DNA from: CBDAPI01 sp964565865
GTDB lineage: Bacteria > Acidobacteriota > UBA6911 > RPQK01 > CBDAPI01
Assembly (NCBI GenBank): GCA_964565865.1
Contig: CAZMGM010000008.1
Span: 18,229-82,228 of the forward strand
DNA: 64,000 nt
Reading direction: 5' to 3'
Every line of letters starts with the position of its first letter. Within the stretch, counting starts at the first letter, position 1. Position numbers and translations under genes: made by a program. Below are positions 24,143 through 32,789 of this stretch, in pieces. The notes below the pieces were generated by a model, which made no database searches, was not told the DNA's origin, and worked only from the letters and a program-made list of their open reading frames with translations.

Positions 24143-24865
24143 ATGGTGGGCTTCTACTTCAAGGTCTATGATCGGTTGCCCAGTGCTTTGCGCATGCGAA
24201 TCAATCCCCTCGAGGAAGCTGTCCGAAGATTCGTTCTGCAAGCCGCAGACAAGGGCCCGGAAGCACTTATAGTCGATGCCGGAGCTGGTCAGGTACCCTT
24301 TTCTCAACTGTTTTCTGAAAACCGCTATGTCGCCCTTGATTTCGGGCGCGGAGATCCTGATTGGGACTATTCGCGGCTCGATGTAGTAGCGGATCTGGAG
24401 AGTCTCCCACTGCGCAGTGGATGCGCCGCAGCAGTGATCAACACTCAGGTTCTGGAGCACGTAAGGGAACCGGGGCTAGTTCTGAAGGAAATCCACCGAA
24501 TTCTGGAGCCGGGAGGGGAATTGTTTCTGACTGTTCCGCAAGGCTGGCACGAACACCAGCAGCCTTACGATTTCTTTCGCTTTACCAGCTTTGCCCTAGA
24601 CAGATTACTCGACAAGGCGGGCTTTGCGGGCTGGACGATCCAGCCGATGGGCGGGTACTTCCATTATCTGGGGCACCGCCTCTCGCATGTACCCAAGGTG
24701 GTCTTTTGGCAAAGGCATGGCATGACGCGCGTCCTGCTGCTTCCTGTCGAGCTGTTGTGCCTGTTCTTCTGCTGCTTCCTGGGGCCGCTGCTTTGTTACT
24801 ACCTAGACGGCCTCGACAGGGACAAGGAGTTTACCCTCTGCTATAGCTGCCTGGCCACTCGGTAG
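24143..24865 (+). CDS. Class I SAM-dependent methyltransferase
   Basis: 240 residues. SAM motif I is ALIVDAGAGQVPFSQLF near 41-57, the acidic post-I residue lies in RYVALDFGRG, and motif II/III are VINTQVLEHVREP and ILEPGGELFLTVPQGWHEHQ. The C-terminus has a hydrophobic, Cys-rich segment (LLLPVELLCLFFCCFLGPLLCYYL) that could anchor it to the membrane. Proteins with the VLEHVxEP motif often modify sugars or polyprenyl-linked glycans. Its place near polysaccharide-type genes fits that, but the substrate is unknown. Confidence 0.85.
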   Translation: MVGFYFKVYDRLPSALRMRINPLEEAVRRFVLQAADKGPEALIVDAGAGQVPFSQLFSENRYVALDFGRGDPDWDYSRLDVVADLESLPLRSGCAAAVINTQVLEHVREPGLVLKEIHRILEPGGELFLTVPQGWHEHQQPYDFFRFTSFALDRLLDKAGFAGWTIQPMGGYFHYLGHRLSHVPKVVFWQRHGMTRVLLLPVELLCLFFCCFLGPLLCYYLDGLDRDKEFTLCYSCLATR

Positions 24866-25206
24866 ATATCCGATTTCAGCTATTGTCTGAGGTTCACCGA
24901 TTAGGTTCGATCCTCACGGTTTCTAGCAGTAGGATGATCAGGCGAACGGCTGGCGGAGGCCGGTAGCGTCCAGCAAAGAGTTACGACGTCGGGTTCCTGC
25001 GTCTCAGGTTACGAGAAGGGAGAGTTCGACGAGGTCTAGTATCGCTCCAGAGAGATAAAAGAGACCCCGCAATTACCCAAAAGATCCTAGGGTACTGATC
25101 CCGTTTTATCCTGGGCGGCCGACCGCGACTGACCCATTCCCCAAAAGCTACCGCCGAGGTATTCTCTGTAGTGCTTTGAATCGGACGGTTTCGTATCATA
25201 GGAGTG
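24866..25206. other. 341-base region; possible small minus-strand membrane ORF
   Basis: On the minus strand an ATG at 25199 opens a 72-codon frame ending at 24981. It contains AVAFGEWVSRGRPPRIKRDQ and YPRIFWVIAGSLLSLW, which has one hydrophobic helix. I do not recognise it and it lacks a ribosome-binding site. No RNA gene or repeat is evident. The promoter for coaE should lie near 25150-25200. Confidence 0.3.
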
Positions 25207-25818
25207 ATGTTACGGGTCGGTCTGACAGGTGGCATTGCCTGCGGAAAAACCAACGCTCTGATTGAGTTCGAGAAACTCGGTGTGTACGGGATCGACGCCG
25301 ACCAGATTGCCCACAACGTAATTTTCCCTGATGGACCTGGTTACGCAGAGGTGGTGAAGACGTTCGGGAATGAGATTCTCAATGACGATGGGACGATCGA
25401 TCGGAGTAGGCTTGGAACAATCGTATTTGGGGATGGATCGAAGAGGCGGGAACTGAATCGAATCGTCCACCCCCTCGTTTTCGCTGAGGAGGAGAGGATT
25501 CTTCGTAGCCTGGAGGATGAACTGAGCACTCTGCGACCCAGAATCGCCATGGTGGGAGCAGCGCTGATGATCGAAGCTGGATCCCATCAAAGATACGATG
25601 TGATCCTGGTCGTTTACTGTCGTCAGGAAATCCAGCTTCGGCGCCTGATGACTCGAGACGGACTGGGAGAGGTCGAAGCTCTGAGACGGATAGGCAGCCA
25701 GATGCCGGTTCAGGAAAAGGTTGGATACGCTGATTTCGTGATCGACAACTCGAGCCGCTTGTCCGACACCCGGCGCCAGATACACCACACTTTCCTGGAA
25801 CTGGCGTCGCGGACCTAG
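25207..25818 (+). CDS. coaE: Dephospho-CoA kinase
   Basis: Final step of CoA synthesis, phosphorylating the 3'-hydroxyl of dephospho-CoA. P-loop GLTGGIACGKTNAL near 5-18, the DADQIAHNVI segment near 32-41, the HPLVF motif, and the lid RRLMTRDGLGEVEALRRIGSQ in sense near 142-162 followed by the ADFVIDNSS strand. About 203 residues, typical. AGGAG lies immediately upstream; ATG at 25207 is preferred over the GTG at 25204. Confidence 0.93.
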   Translation: MLRVGLTGGIACGKTNALIEFEKLGVYGIDADQIAHNVIFPDGPGYAEVVKTFGNEILNDDGTIDRSRLGTIVFGDGSKRRELNRIVHPLVFAEEERILRSLEDELSTLRPRIAMVGAALMIEAGSHQRYDVILVVYCRQEIQLRRLMTRDGLGEVEALRRIGSQMPVQEKVGYADFVIDNSSRLSDTRRQIHHTFLELASRT

Positions 25819-25925
25819 GCGGGCACGAGCTGTGCTGATTCTGTTGTTGGTTTTTGGTTCCCGGTTCCTCTGTCCACGAACTTTTGATTTTCAACGAACA
25901 ATCAGTAACCAGGAACGAGCAGCCA
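25819..25925 (+). repeat. R1 dispersed intergenic repeat
   Basis: Left arm CACGAGCTGTGCTG then TTGGTTTTTGGTTCCCGGTT; right arm CCACGAACTTTTGATTTTCA followed by CAGTAACCAGGAACGAGCAG. It fills the gap between convergent coaE and the glycosyltransferase. It aligns by arm order with the copies at 22.7 and 39.9 kb. Confidence 0.65.
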
Positions 25926-25932
25926 CCAATCT

Positions 25933-26625
25933 TCATCTAAGGCGGGACCGGAGAGAATACCGGGTGATGGTCCACAGGATCCGCGCCCCTGCTCGGGCCA
26001 CACCGCCCACTGTCCCACTGATCTTTGACATGCCACCTTGCCGGGGAAGCCAGCTGACGGGAATCTCCTTGATCCGCAAGCCCTTTAGTAGAGCCAGGAT
26101 CTGCATTTCGACCGTCCAGCCCCAGGTTTGATCCCGCATTCCCAGTTCCCTGAATGCTTTAGAAGGAATAGCACGAAAAGGACCTATGTCCTGAAAGCGA
26201 TGACCCCAGCGAAAATAGATCAGAGTGGTGGCCAGTTGAGTTCCCCAGCGCTGGGGTGGCGTCATGGCGGATTGATCGGGGCGACTGCCCAGTACCAGAT
26301 CAGCGACCTCTTCGTTCAGGGGGATCAGTAGCGCTGGAATCTCGGCTGCCCGGGTCGAGCCATCCGCATCCAGAAACAGCAAGATGTCGGGCCAGTCCGC
26401 GAGGTGCTCGACGGCGGCAAGGCAGGCCCTCCCGTAGCCCTGAGGACTGGCGAACACGACCTCAGCGCCTGCCCGGCGAGCCGCTGCCGCCGTGTCGTCT
26501 TGGGAGCCGTTGTCAGCAACAACGACCCGGGTGATGCAGTCGGCCGTGTTCTCCAATGCCTCGCCAACCACCTGGCCGATCGTGGCACTTTCGTTGAGAG
26601 CTGGGATGACAACACCTAGTTTCAC
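25933..26625 (-). CDS. Family 2 glycosyltransferase (polyprenyl-phosphate sugar synthase-like)
   Basis: 230 residues with a GT-A fold. GVVIPALNESATIGQVVGEA is the N-terminal nucleotide-binding strand, VVADNGSQDDTAAAAR carries the first acidic pair, and ILLFLDADGSTRAAEIPAL contains the DxD-type metal site. The middle part RFQDIGPFRAIPSKAFRELG and the WTVEMQILA motif match dolichyl-phosphate mannose/DPG synthase-like enzymes. It ends near KISGTVGGVARAG without transmembrane helices. Likely transfers a sugar from a nucleotide donor to a lipid carrier. Its upstream region is repeat R2. Confidence 0.87.
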   Translation of the reverse strand: MKLGVVIPALNESATIGQVVGEALENTADCITRVVVADNGSQDDTAAAARRAGAEVVFASPQGYGRACLAAVEHLADWPDILLFLDADGSTRAAEIPALLIPLNEEVADLVLGSRPDQSAMTPPQRWGTQLATTLIYFRWGHRFQDIGPFRAIPSKAFRELGMRDQTWGWTVEMQILALLKGLRIKEIPVSWLPRQGGMSKISGTVGGVARAGARILWTITRYSLRSRLR

Positions 26626-26626
26626 T

Positions 26627-26796
26627 TAGAAGCCCGTGGTGAAAGTCCCGGAACCCGAAGGGCACCAGGGGTTTGCGCCCTCTGGGTGCGTTTCTCGTCG
26701 TCGCAAATGAACAAGGATCAGCTTCCTTCTCCCGCCTTACCAGAGAACGCAGTTCCCTGGCGCGCGACCGCGCGCGACTTTTACCACGGACTGCTA
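26627..26796 (+). repeat. R2 element, copy A (170 bp, terminal inverted repeats)
   Basis: Left end TAGAAGCCCGTGGTGAAAGT; right end, read inward from the other strand, TAGCAGTCCGTGGTAAAAGT. The interior holds GGGGTTTGCGCCC, CGTTTCTCGTCGTCG and GCAGTTCCCTGGCG, all shared with copy B at 43.7 kb. It fills the gap between the glycosyltransferase start and the next gene's stop. Its terminal TAG is that gene's stop codon. Confidence 0.8.
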
Positions 26797-27735
26797 GAGC
26801 TGGTTCAAGAGAATGGCAGCCAACAGAGGAATCGTGAGTTCGTGGTGGCCCGTGATAGCGAACCCCCTGCCGTGTCCTTCCACCGGTCTTCCCAAAACAT
26901 TCTGGGCAGGCCGGTAGTGCTGAAAGAAATCAAAGTTTGCGGTCGTGAACCCGTACAACTGCCGTCCGCTGTTGCGGACGGCCGAGACTGCTTTCAAGAA
27001 GACTTCCGGAAGTAAAACCGCCGATCCGACATTGATGAACACTCCGCCCTCGTGAAGCCGGGACACTTCCTCGGTAAAGATTCGAAAGTCGATTTCGGAC
27101 CCTTTTCCCAGGCTGGCGCCATCGGTGAGGGGATGATTATGGATCGTGTCCGTTCCAAAAGCGACGTGGACCGTAACCGGGATATCGTTCTGGAAGGACT
27201 GTAGGAGGAGCGAGGATTCGGGAAACTTCAGTTCACACGACTGCAGCCGGAGACCCACGGCTTCGCCAATGCCAAAGTCCTGATCCGCGCCCTGGTTAAT
27301 TGCCTCGTTCAGGTATTGCCCCGTTTCGCGAGCCATCCCGAAAGCACCTGAGGCGAGTTGTTCTCCGACATTCTCAGACGTAGATCCGCAGTAGGCAATC
27401 TCGAAATCGTGAATCATGACGCTGCCATTGGTGGCAAGGGCGGTAACGAATCCTTCTTCTAACAAGCGGATGAAGACAGGAGCGAGTCCGGTCTTGATAA
27501 CGTGTCCGCCCAGCCCCCAGATGATGGCCCGTCCCCTCTCACGTGCTGTACAAATGAGCCTCGCGAGTTCCTTGATGTCGGCGGCGGCCAGGATACTCGG
27601 AAGTGATTCCAGGAACTCCTGGAAGCTGTCCCCAGAAAAGGGCTTTGCGAAGTCATTCCGGTGGACCTTGCTGAGACGATCCTTCAGAGAATAGTCGTTG
27701 ATCTGACCGGGTCGAAACTGTTTGTACTTGGACAC
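26794..27735 (-). CDS. Deoxyhypusine-synthase-like family protein
   Basis: About 313 residues from the GTG at 27735, 17 bases after the uvrA stop; the longer frame to 27894 would lie inside uvrA and is rejected. The Rossmann-type core resembles the deoxyhypusine synthase superfamily: IIWGLGGHVIKTGLAPVFI near 94-112, then TALATNGSVMIHDFEIAYC and GSTSENVGEQLASGAFG. Bacterial members of this group do not all modify eIF5A/EF-P; some make polyamines. The DHS active-site lysine region is not recognisable here. Probably NAD-binding; reaction unknown. Its TAG stop is supplied by repeat R2 copy A. Confidence 0.6.
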   Translation of the reverse strand: MSKYKQFRPGQINDYSLKDRLSKVHRNDFAKPFSGDSFQEFLESLPSILAAADIKELARLICTARERGRAIIWGLGGHVIKTGLAPVFIRLLEEGFVTALATNGSVMIHDFEIAYCGSTSENVGEQLASGAFGMARETGQYLNEAINQGADQDFGIGEAVGLRLQSCELKFPESSLLLQSFQNDIPVTVHVAFGTDTIHNHPLTDGASLGKGSEIDFRIFTEEVSRLHEGGVFINVGSAVLLPEVFLKAVSAVRNSGRQLYGFTTANFDFFQHYRPAQNVLGRPVEGHGRGFAITGHHELTIPLLAAILLNQL

Positions 27736-27751
27736 GATAAAACCTACGGAA

Positions 27752-30586
27752 TCAGGTTCTCTGCGAGGCCACCTGGCTCCTTTTCCCTTTCTTGAACAAG
27801 ACTCTCCTGAGCGCGTGGCCTGTAAAAGACGAAGGACAGCCGGCCACCTCTTCCGGAGTGCCCTGAGCGACGATCTCCCCTCCTTCGCGGCCACCTTCGG
27901 GGCCCAGATCCAGGAGCCAGTCGACGCATTTGATGACTTCGAGGTTGTGCTCGATCACGATGACGGTGTTGCCCAGGGCCACAAGTTCCTGCAGTATATC
28001 AAGTAGACGCCGTACATCTTCGAAATGCAGGCCGGTTGTCGGTTCGTCGAGGATGTACATCGTTTCTCCCGTGGACCGCTTACTCAGTTCGCGGGCCAGC
28101 TTGACCCTCTGGGCCTCACCTCCCGAAAGGGTGGTGGCAGGCTGGCCAAGATGTACATAGCCCAGACCCACATCAATCAAAGTGCGGAGTTTCCTGTCGA
28201 TGGCCGGAATGTTCTTCAGCAACGGGTGGGCCTCGCCAATGCTCATGCCTAGAATATCGGCGATCGTACGACCCTTGAAACGAACCGAGAGGGTCTCGCG
28301 GTTGTAGCGTTTGCCACGACAGGCTTCGCACTCGACGTAAACGTCCGGAAGAAAGCTCATTTCAATTTTCCGGAGACCGTCTCCCTGACAGACATCGCAG
28401 CGACCACCCTTGACATTGAAACTGAAGCGGCCCGGCTTGTAACCACGCACCCGCGATTCTGGGAGCATCGAGAACAGCTCTCGAATCGGGGTGAAAACCC
28501 CCGTGTAGGTGGCCGGGTTGGAGCGTGGGGTCTTGCCGATTGGAGATTGGTCGATCTCGATCACCTTATCAATTTTCTCGGCCCCTTTCAGCTGGTCGAA
28601 ATCACCGGGTTGCAGCAATGAACCGTAGAGCTGCTTGGAAAGCGCCCGATACAGAACTTCGTCGATCAGCGACGATTTTCCTGATCCGGAAACGCCGCAA
28701 ACACCGATGAACCTGCCCAAAGGGAGGGAGACACTTAGGTTTTTCAGGTTGTTGTGCCGTACGCCCGTGATCTCGAGTACGTTTCCATTGCCTCGACGCC
28801 GCTCTACGGGAACGCTGATCTTTCTGGTTCCCGTCAGGTATTGACCGGTCACAGAGTCAGGCTGCTCCATGATCTCTCTTAGGCTGCCTGCTGCCACGAG
28901 TCGCCCCCCCCCACGCCCGCCTCCTGGCCCTAGGTCAATAACGTAATCAGCAGCTCGAATCGTGTCTTCGTCGTGCTCGACCAGAACAATAGTATTCCCC
29001 AGGTCTCGTAGTTCCTTGAGAGTCTCGAGCAATTTCTGCGTGTCTCGAGGGTGAAGTCCTATCGAAGGTTCATCCAGTACATAGAGGACACCTCTAAGCT
29101 GAGAGCCGACTTGGGTTGCCAGTCGGATGCGCTGCGCTTCACCTCCAGAGAGCGAGCTGCCCTGTCGGTCCATGGTTAGATAACTGAGCCCCACGGCCAG
29201 CATGACACGCAGCCGAGCTCTGATCTCCGTCAGAATCGGTCCGGCGATGGCCTGCTCTCGCGAAGTGAGTTGGATTTGCGCCACCGCCTGATCGCAATCG
29301 CGCAGGTCCATTCGGCAGTAGTCAGAAATTGAGAGGCCGTTTACTTTCACCGAGCGGCTGGAGCGTAAGAGGCGGGTTCCACGGCAGGCTGGACAGTCCG
29401 AAGTCGTGAGGAAGGCCTTCAACTGCTGGCGCCTCCTGGAGCTGCTCGTGGAGCGGATGCGCTCTCCGAACCACTGGTTGAGCCCGGGGAACACGGCATC
29501 ATAGGCAACATCGTGATACTGAAATGTGACTCGTTCTTCCGAGCCCTGGGCAAGCGCTCTGATGACTCGTACCGGAAGTTTTTTGAACGGGGTCTTAGTC
29601 GACTGGTCGTAGTGCTTCAGAAGTGCCTTCAACGACTCGCTGACCAGAGAAGAGAGTTCGGGAAGGTCGATCTGGAGCTGGACCTTTCCAGCAGGCCGTG
29701 AAGTGTCGCGGACCAGGCGTTCCAGATCGACTTCTGACTGAGTTCCAAGACCTTTGCAGGTCGGGCAAGCACCGAAACGGCTGTTGAAGGAAAAACTGCG
29801 TGTCTCGAGCGTGGGGAAGCTGAGGTTGCATCGAACGCACGCCATGCGTTTGGAGAACAGCATCTCTTCCCCCCCCAGAATTGAGATACAGGCCGTGCCG
29901 TTCGCCAGCCGCAGGGCCTGGCGGATGGAAGACTCCAGACGATGTTTCTGGTCTGAGCGGACAATAAGCCGATCCACAACCACATCGATCGAGTGGTTTT
30001 TCTTTCTCTCGAGATTAGGGGGGGGCTCCAGAGTTGTATCGCGCCCGTCAACCCGGCATCGCAGGTATCCTTCCTTGTGAAATCGCTTGAACAACTTCTT
30101 GAACTCACCCTTCCGCTCCCGGACAACAGGGGCATAGACGATGATTCGGCTGCCCTTTGGGAGTTCAAAAATCTGATTCAGGATTTGTCTGACAGACTGT
30201 TTGCTGATCCGGTGGCGGCACTGGGGGCACTCGGGTACACCGATGCTCGCGAAGAGCAATCGGAAGTAATCGTAGACCTCCGTGATCGTCCCCACGGTGG
30301 AGCGGGAGTTGCGATTCGTGGTCTTCTGTTCGATGGCGATTGCCGGAGAAAGACCCTCAATCGTATCCACGTCCGGCTTTTCCATCTGGGACAGGAACTG
30401 TCGCGCGTAGCTGGAAAGCGATTCGATATAACGACGCTGACCTTCTGCGTAGAGCGTATCAAAGGCCAGACTGCTTTTTCCGGAGCCACTGAGACCAGTT
30501 ATGACACACAGGCGCTGGCGCGGGATCTCAAGGTTCAAGTCACGCAGGTTGTGTTGCCGAGCTCCCCGGACAATAATCCTCCGCAT
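27752..30586 (-). CDS. uvrA: UvrABC excinuclease subunit A
   Basis: 944-residue DNA-damage sensor of nucleotide excision repair. Two ABC modules: Walker A GLSGSGKSSLAFDTLYAEGQ near 33-52 with signature SLSGGEAQRIRLATQVGS, and GVSGSGKSSLIDEVLYRAL with LSGGEAQRVKLARELSKRST. Zinc sites CVRC-CPTC (GACPTCKGLG) and CDVCQGDG-CEACRG. UvrB-interaction motifs precede the insertion domain. Length and architecture are normal. The downstream DHS-like gene follows by 17 bases and may be cotranscribed. Confidence 0.97.
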   Translation of the reverse strand: MRRIIVRGARQHNLRDLNLEIPRQRLCVITGLSGSGKSSLAFDTLYAEGQRRYIESLSSYARQFLSQMEKPDVDTIEGLSPAIAIEQKTTNRNSRSTVGTITEVYDYFRLLFASIGVPECPQCRHRISKQSVRQILNQIFELPKGSRIIVYAPVVRERKGEFKKLFKRFHKEGYLRCRVDGRDTTLEPPPNLERKKNHSIDVVVDRLIVRSDQKHRLESSIRQALRLANGTACISILGGEEMLFSKRMACVRCNLSFPTLETRSFSFNSRFGACPTCKGLGTQSEVDLERLVRDTSRPAGKVQLQIDLPELSSLVSESLKALLKHYDQSTKTPFKKLPVRVIRALAQGSEERVTFQYHDVAYDAVFPGLNQWFGERIRSTSSSRRRQQLKAFLTTSDCPACRGTRLLRSSRSVKVNGLSISDYCRMDLRDCDQAVAQIQLTSREQAIAGPILTEIRARLRVMLAVGLSYLTMDRQGSSLSGGEAQRIRLATQVGSQLRGVLYVLDEPSIGLHPRDTQKLLETLKELRDLGNTIVLVEHDEDTIRAADYVIDLGPGGGRGGGRLVAAGSLREIMEQPDSVTGQYLTGTRKISVPVERRRGNGNVLEITGVRHNNLKNLSVSLPLGRFIGVCGVSGSGKSSLIDEVLYRALSKQLYGSLLQPGDFDQLKGAEKIDKVIEIDQSPIGKTPRSNPATYTGVFTPIRELFSMLPESRVRGYKPGRFSFNVKGGRCDVCQGDGLRKIEMSFLPDVYVECEACRGKRYNRETLSVRFKGRTIADILGMSIGEAHPLLKNIPAIDRKLRTLIDVGLGYVHLGQPATTLSGGEAQRVKLARELSKRSTGETMYILDEPTTGLHFEDVRRLLDILQELVALGNTVIVIEHNLEVIKCVDWLLDLGPEGGREGGEIVAQGTPEEVAGCPSSFTGHALRRVLFKKGKRSQVASQRT

Positions 30587-30734
30587 GGCATAAAAGATCT
30601 ATTCTGACGGGTAGGAGCCCGATTCCGCAACCTCCCGCTGGGGGGAGGGAGGCGCCAGTGGTAAGTTCTCGCTAGCTGTGTGTCTCCTGGTTGCCCGCCC
30701 AAGGCGGCGGCGCCTTGTCGACGTTCGAGATCTT

Positions 30735-30861
30735 GCGCCCGTGGTGCTGGCCACAAAGGTATCATTCCAGGGGCACCAACTAAGCAGCATTGACTTCCCC
30801 TCTTTACTCTGGAGGGAAAGCAGTTTCCCCGGCGCAGGGCCCCTTTGCTTCTACGACGAGC
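30735..30861 (+). repeat. R2 element, degenerate copy
   Basis: Aligns with the right half of copies A and B: CAGCATTGACTTCCCC, GAAAGCAGTTTCCCCGGCGC and the end GACGAGCTGCTA at 30850-30861. An inner piece CTTGCGCCCGTGGTG near 30735 resembles TTTGCGCCC of copy A. The left end is not clear; TAGGAGCCCG at 30612 is a candidate. The 30587-30734 stretch shows no gene and should hold the uvrA promoter. Confidence 0.5.
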
Positions 30862-30869
30862 TGCTAAGA

Positions 30870-32240
30870 TCAGGGCTTAACTAAAAGCAGGGAGGACTTT
30901 ACTGTTCCACCCCGAAGGTAGTAGATCCTCAACCTTCCCTCTGGGGCCTGTTCGAAACTCTCCAGCAGGTTCTGGAAGCTGTCGATTTCTGTCTCATTGA
31001 TTCGGAAGAGAATGTCCCCCGTCTTGAAGCCGGCTTCAGCCGCGCGGCTTTTTCGCAGGATGGATTTGACCAGAAAGCCCCCCCCGAACGGAAACGGAAT
31101 GGGTTCCGCGGTAGAATGGTTGACCAGGTAGACAATCAATCCCAGGTCCATCAAAGGGTTCCAGCCCAGCCGTTCTACTCGGGGCGGTGTCTTTAGGGAG
31201 GTGTAGTTCGCAGCGTCGGGGGCTAGCTCGATGGTCCAGGCGGCTGCGTATTTTGGGTTGCGGCTGCCTGTGGAAACGACGATCTTCTCGTCGGCGCGGC
31301 CCCTTCGGACGTCGAGCAGGACTTTTCTGTCGGTTCCTTTGAAGCGGATGCCATGAATGAGATCCAGCTTGCCCCGGACCTTGTGGCCGTCGATTCCCAT
31401 AATGATATCCCGAGCCTGCAGTCCTGAGCTCTCAGCCGGGCTGTTGGGTGTGACCCAATCCACCGTCGGCTGCTTATCCTCGGCCAGGTATATGCCCAGC
31501 CATCCTCCCGGAATACTCTCGCCATGGCCTAGGATTGCAGAGGCTGAAGATTCGATTAGTTCCGAGGGCAGAACGTAAGTGTAGGCTAGCTTGTCGTTGT
31601 AGCGATGGGGCGACATGTAGACTATGAAACCCAGCAGGTTGCCCTTTGGATCCAGTGCCAGTGCCCCTAGTAGAGGGCACCGCTGGTTTCTAGTACTAAG
31701 GCCGGAAACCTTGAGCACTGAAAAGGGAAGCCAGGACTCGGAACTGCTGGCCAGCAGACAGGCAAGCGCGGGTGGACAAGTGTTCTCTCCGGCCGGTGCC
31801 ACATTGAAGTGTTTGAAATTCGGATCAGGAACTCGTGCCAAGGGAGAGGCCCCGGGTAATTCGGCCCGGACAATGGCGAGGGAGATCCGGTCATCAAGTC
31901 CCACGGGCTGGGCAGGATAGGTCTTCCGCTCTCGTGTCTCCACCGTGAAACGAACCTCGCCAGCCTGCAGAGACGGTCTGTGCTCACCCATGAAGAAGAC
32001 AACGTGGCCTTTTGAATCCAGGACGAAACCTTCGAACGAAACTTTCTCTTGGACCGTTCTCTGTACTTCATAGTCGTGGCCCAGCAGAATTGCCGAAACT
32101 TCCTGCTCGACCAAAACACGAACTAGTGAATGGGTCGGAATCGACACCTGGGACTTATCGTGGACCAGAGCGCCTGCCCGATGATTGAACGGATAGGCGA
32201 TCAGCGTCAGGAAGAGTAGAAGGGCTGAGTGACGGGTCAT
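30870..32240 (-). CDS. Exported PDZ protein with a degenerate trypsin-like domain
   Basis: 456 residues with a signal peptide (SALLLFLTLIAYPFNHRAGA). The first 220 residues follow the DegP/HtrA strand order (ILLGHDYEV, SKGHVVFFMGEH, LDDRISLAIVRAEL, LLGALALDPKGNLLGFI), but no catalytic triad is visible. The GNSGGP-type serine loop is replaced by QRCPLLGAL. Two PDZ domains follow: GGWLGIYLAEDKQPTVDWV near 246-264, with SPAESSGLQARDIIMGIDG, and LVKSILRKSRAAEAGFKTGD near 386-405. It is probably a non-proteolytic envelope scaffold. It lies downstream of an ECF sigma/anti-sigma pair on the same strand, so it may belong to that regulon. Confidence 0.75.
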   Translation of the reverse strand: MTRHSALLLFLTLIAYPFNHRAGALVHDKSQVSIPTHSLVRVLVEQEVSAILLGHDYEVQRTVQEKVSFEGFVLDSKGHVVFFMGEHRPSLQAGEVRFTVETRERKTYPAQPVGLDDRISLAIVRAELPGASPLARVPDPNFKHFNVAPAGENTCPPALACLLASSSESWLPFSVLKVSGLSTRNQRCPLLGALALDPKGNLLGFIVYMSPHRYNDKLAYTYVLPSELIESSASAILGHGESIPGGWLGIYLAEDKQPTVDWVTPNSPAESSGLQARDIIMGIDGHKVRGKLDLIHGIRFKGTDRKVLLDVRRGRADEKIVVSTGSRNPKYAAAWTIELAPDAANYTSLKTPPRVERLGWNPLMDLGLIVYLVNHSTAEPIPFPFGGGFLVKSILRKSRAAEAGFKTGDILFRINETEIDSFQNLLESFEQAPEGRLRIYYLRGGTVKSSLLLVKP

Positions 32241-32264
32241 AAGTTCAACCAGCTCACAGATCTT

Positions 32265-32789
32265 CTAATGACTGAGGTACTTCAAGTAGTTCGCCTGTGC
32301 CTCGTCTGTCTGTCGCACTTCTATACGGGAGTTTCCCTTCGGCTTCAAGGGTGCCCAGGGGGCAAGCACATAGATCTGGACCCGAGGGTAGCTAGGATCG
32401 AATTCCACGGGCTGTGCCTGATCGAGCAGCAGGGAGGTAGGAGGTGAGATACTCGGACTGACTCGATGGGTGACCGGTTCGACAGTGGCTATTGGAGGGG
32501 GTGTTCCCACTCCCGACAGGACCACCAGGACCGCCAGCAAAAATCCAGCTGCAGCAATCAGTGGGAAACTGAGTCGAGAGTTTCTGGAAACCTGATGGAT
32601 CACCTGTCCGGTGAAATTCAGCGGTGCGGTCTCACGCCGGGCCAGGGATCGGTGTAGTTTCTCAATCTCTCCCAGTTCCTCGTAGAGCCGGTTACAGGCA
32701 GGGCAATTCTTGAGATGCTCTCTGACTTTTCTGTCGAGAAAAGCCCCATCGTCACCCAGAATCCTTTCTTCGATCTGTCCACAAGTCAT
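32265..32789 (-). CDS. Anti-sigma factor with zinc-finger N-terminus
   Basis: 174 residues. The N-terminal anti-sigma zinc finger has MTCGQIEERI followed by REHLKNCPACNRLY, giving the H-x3-C-x2-C motif. One transmembrane helix, LIAAAGFLLAVLVVLSGVG near 77-95, leads to a periplasmic Pro/Ser-rich tail. It would hold the co-encoded sigma factor at the membrane until a signal arrives. The ATG overlaps the upstream sigma gene's stop (ATGA at 32786-32789). Confidence 0.87.
   Translation of the reverse strand: MTCGQIEERILGDDGAFLDRKVREHLKNCPACNRLYEELGEIEKLHRSLARRETAPLNFTGQVIHQVSRNSRLSFPLIAAAGFLLAVLVVLSGVGTPPPIATVEPVTHRVSPSISPPTSLLLDQAQPVEFDPSYPRVQIYVLAPWAPLKPKGNSRIEVRQTDEAQANYLKYLSH

Noticed and set aside
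27736..27894. Extended N-terminus for the DHS-like gene
   Set aside because: It lies inside uvrA and has no conserved residues.
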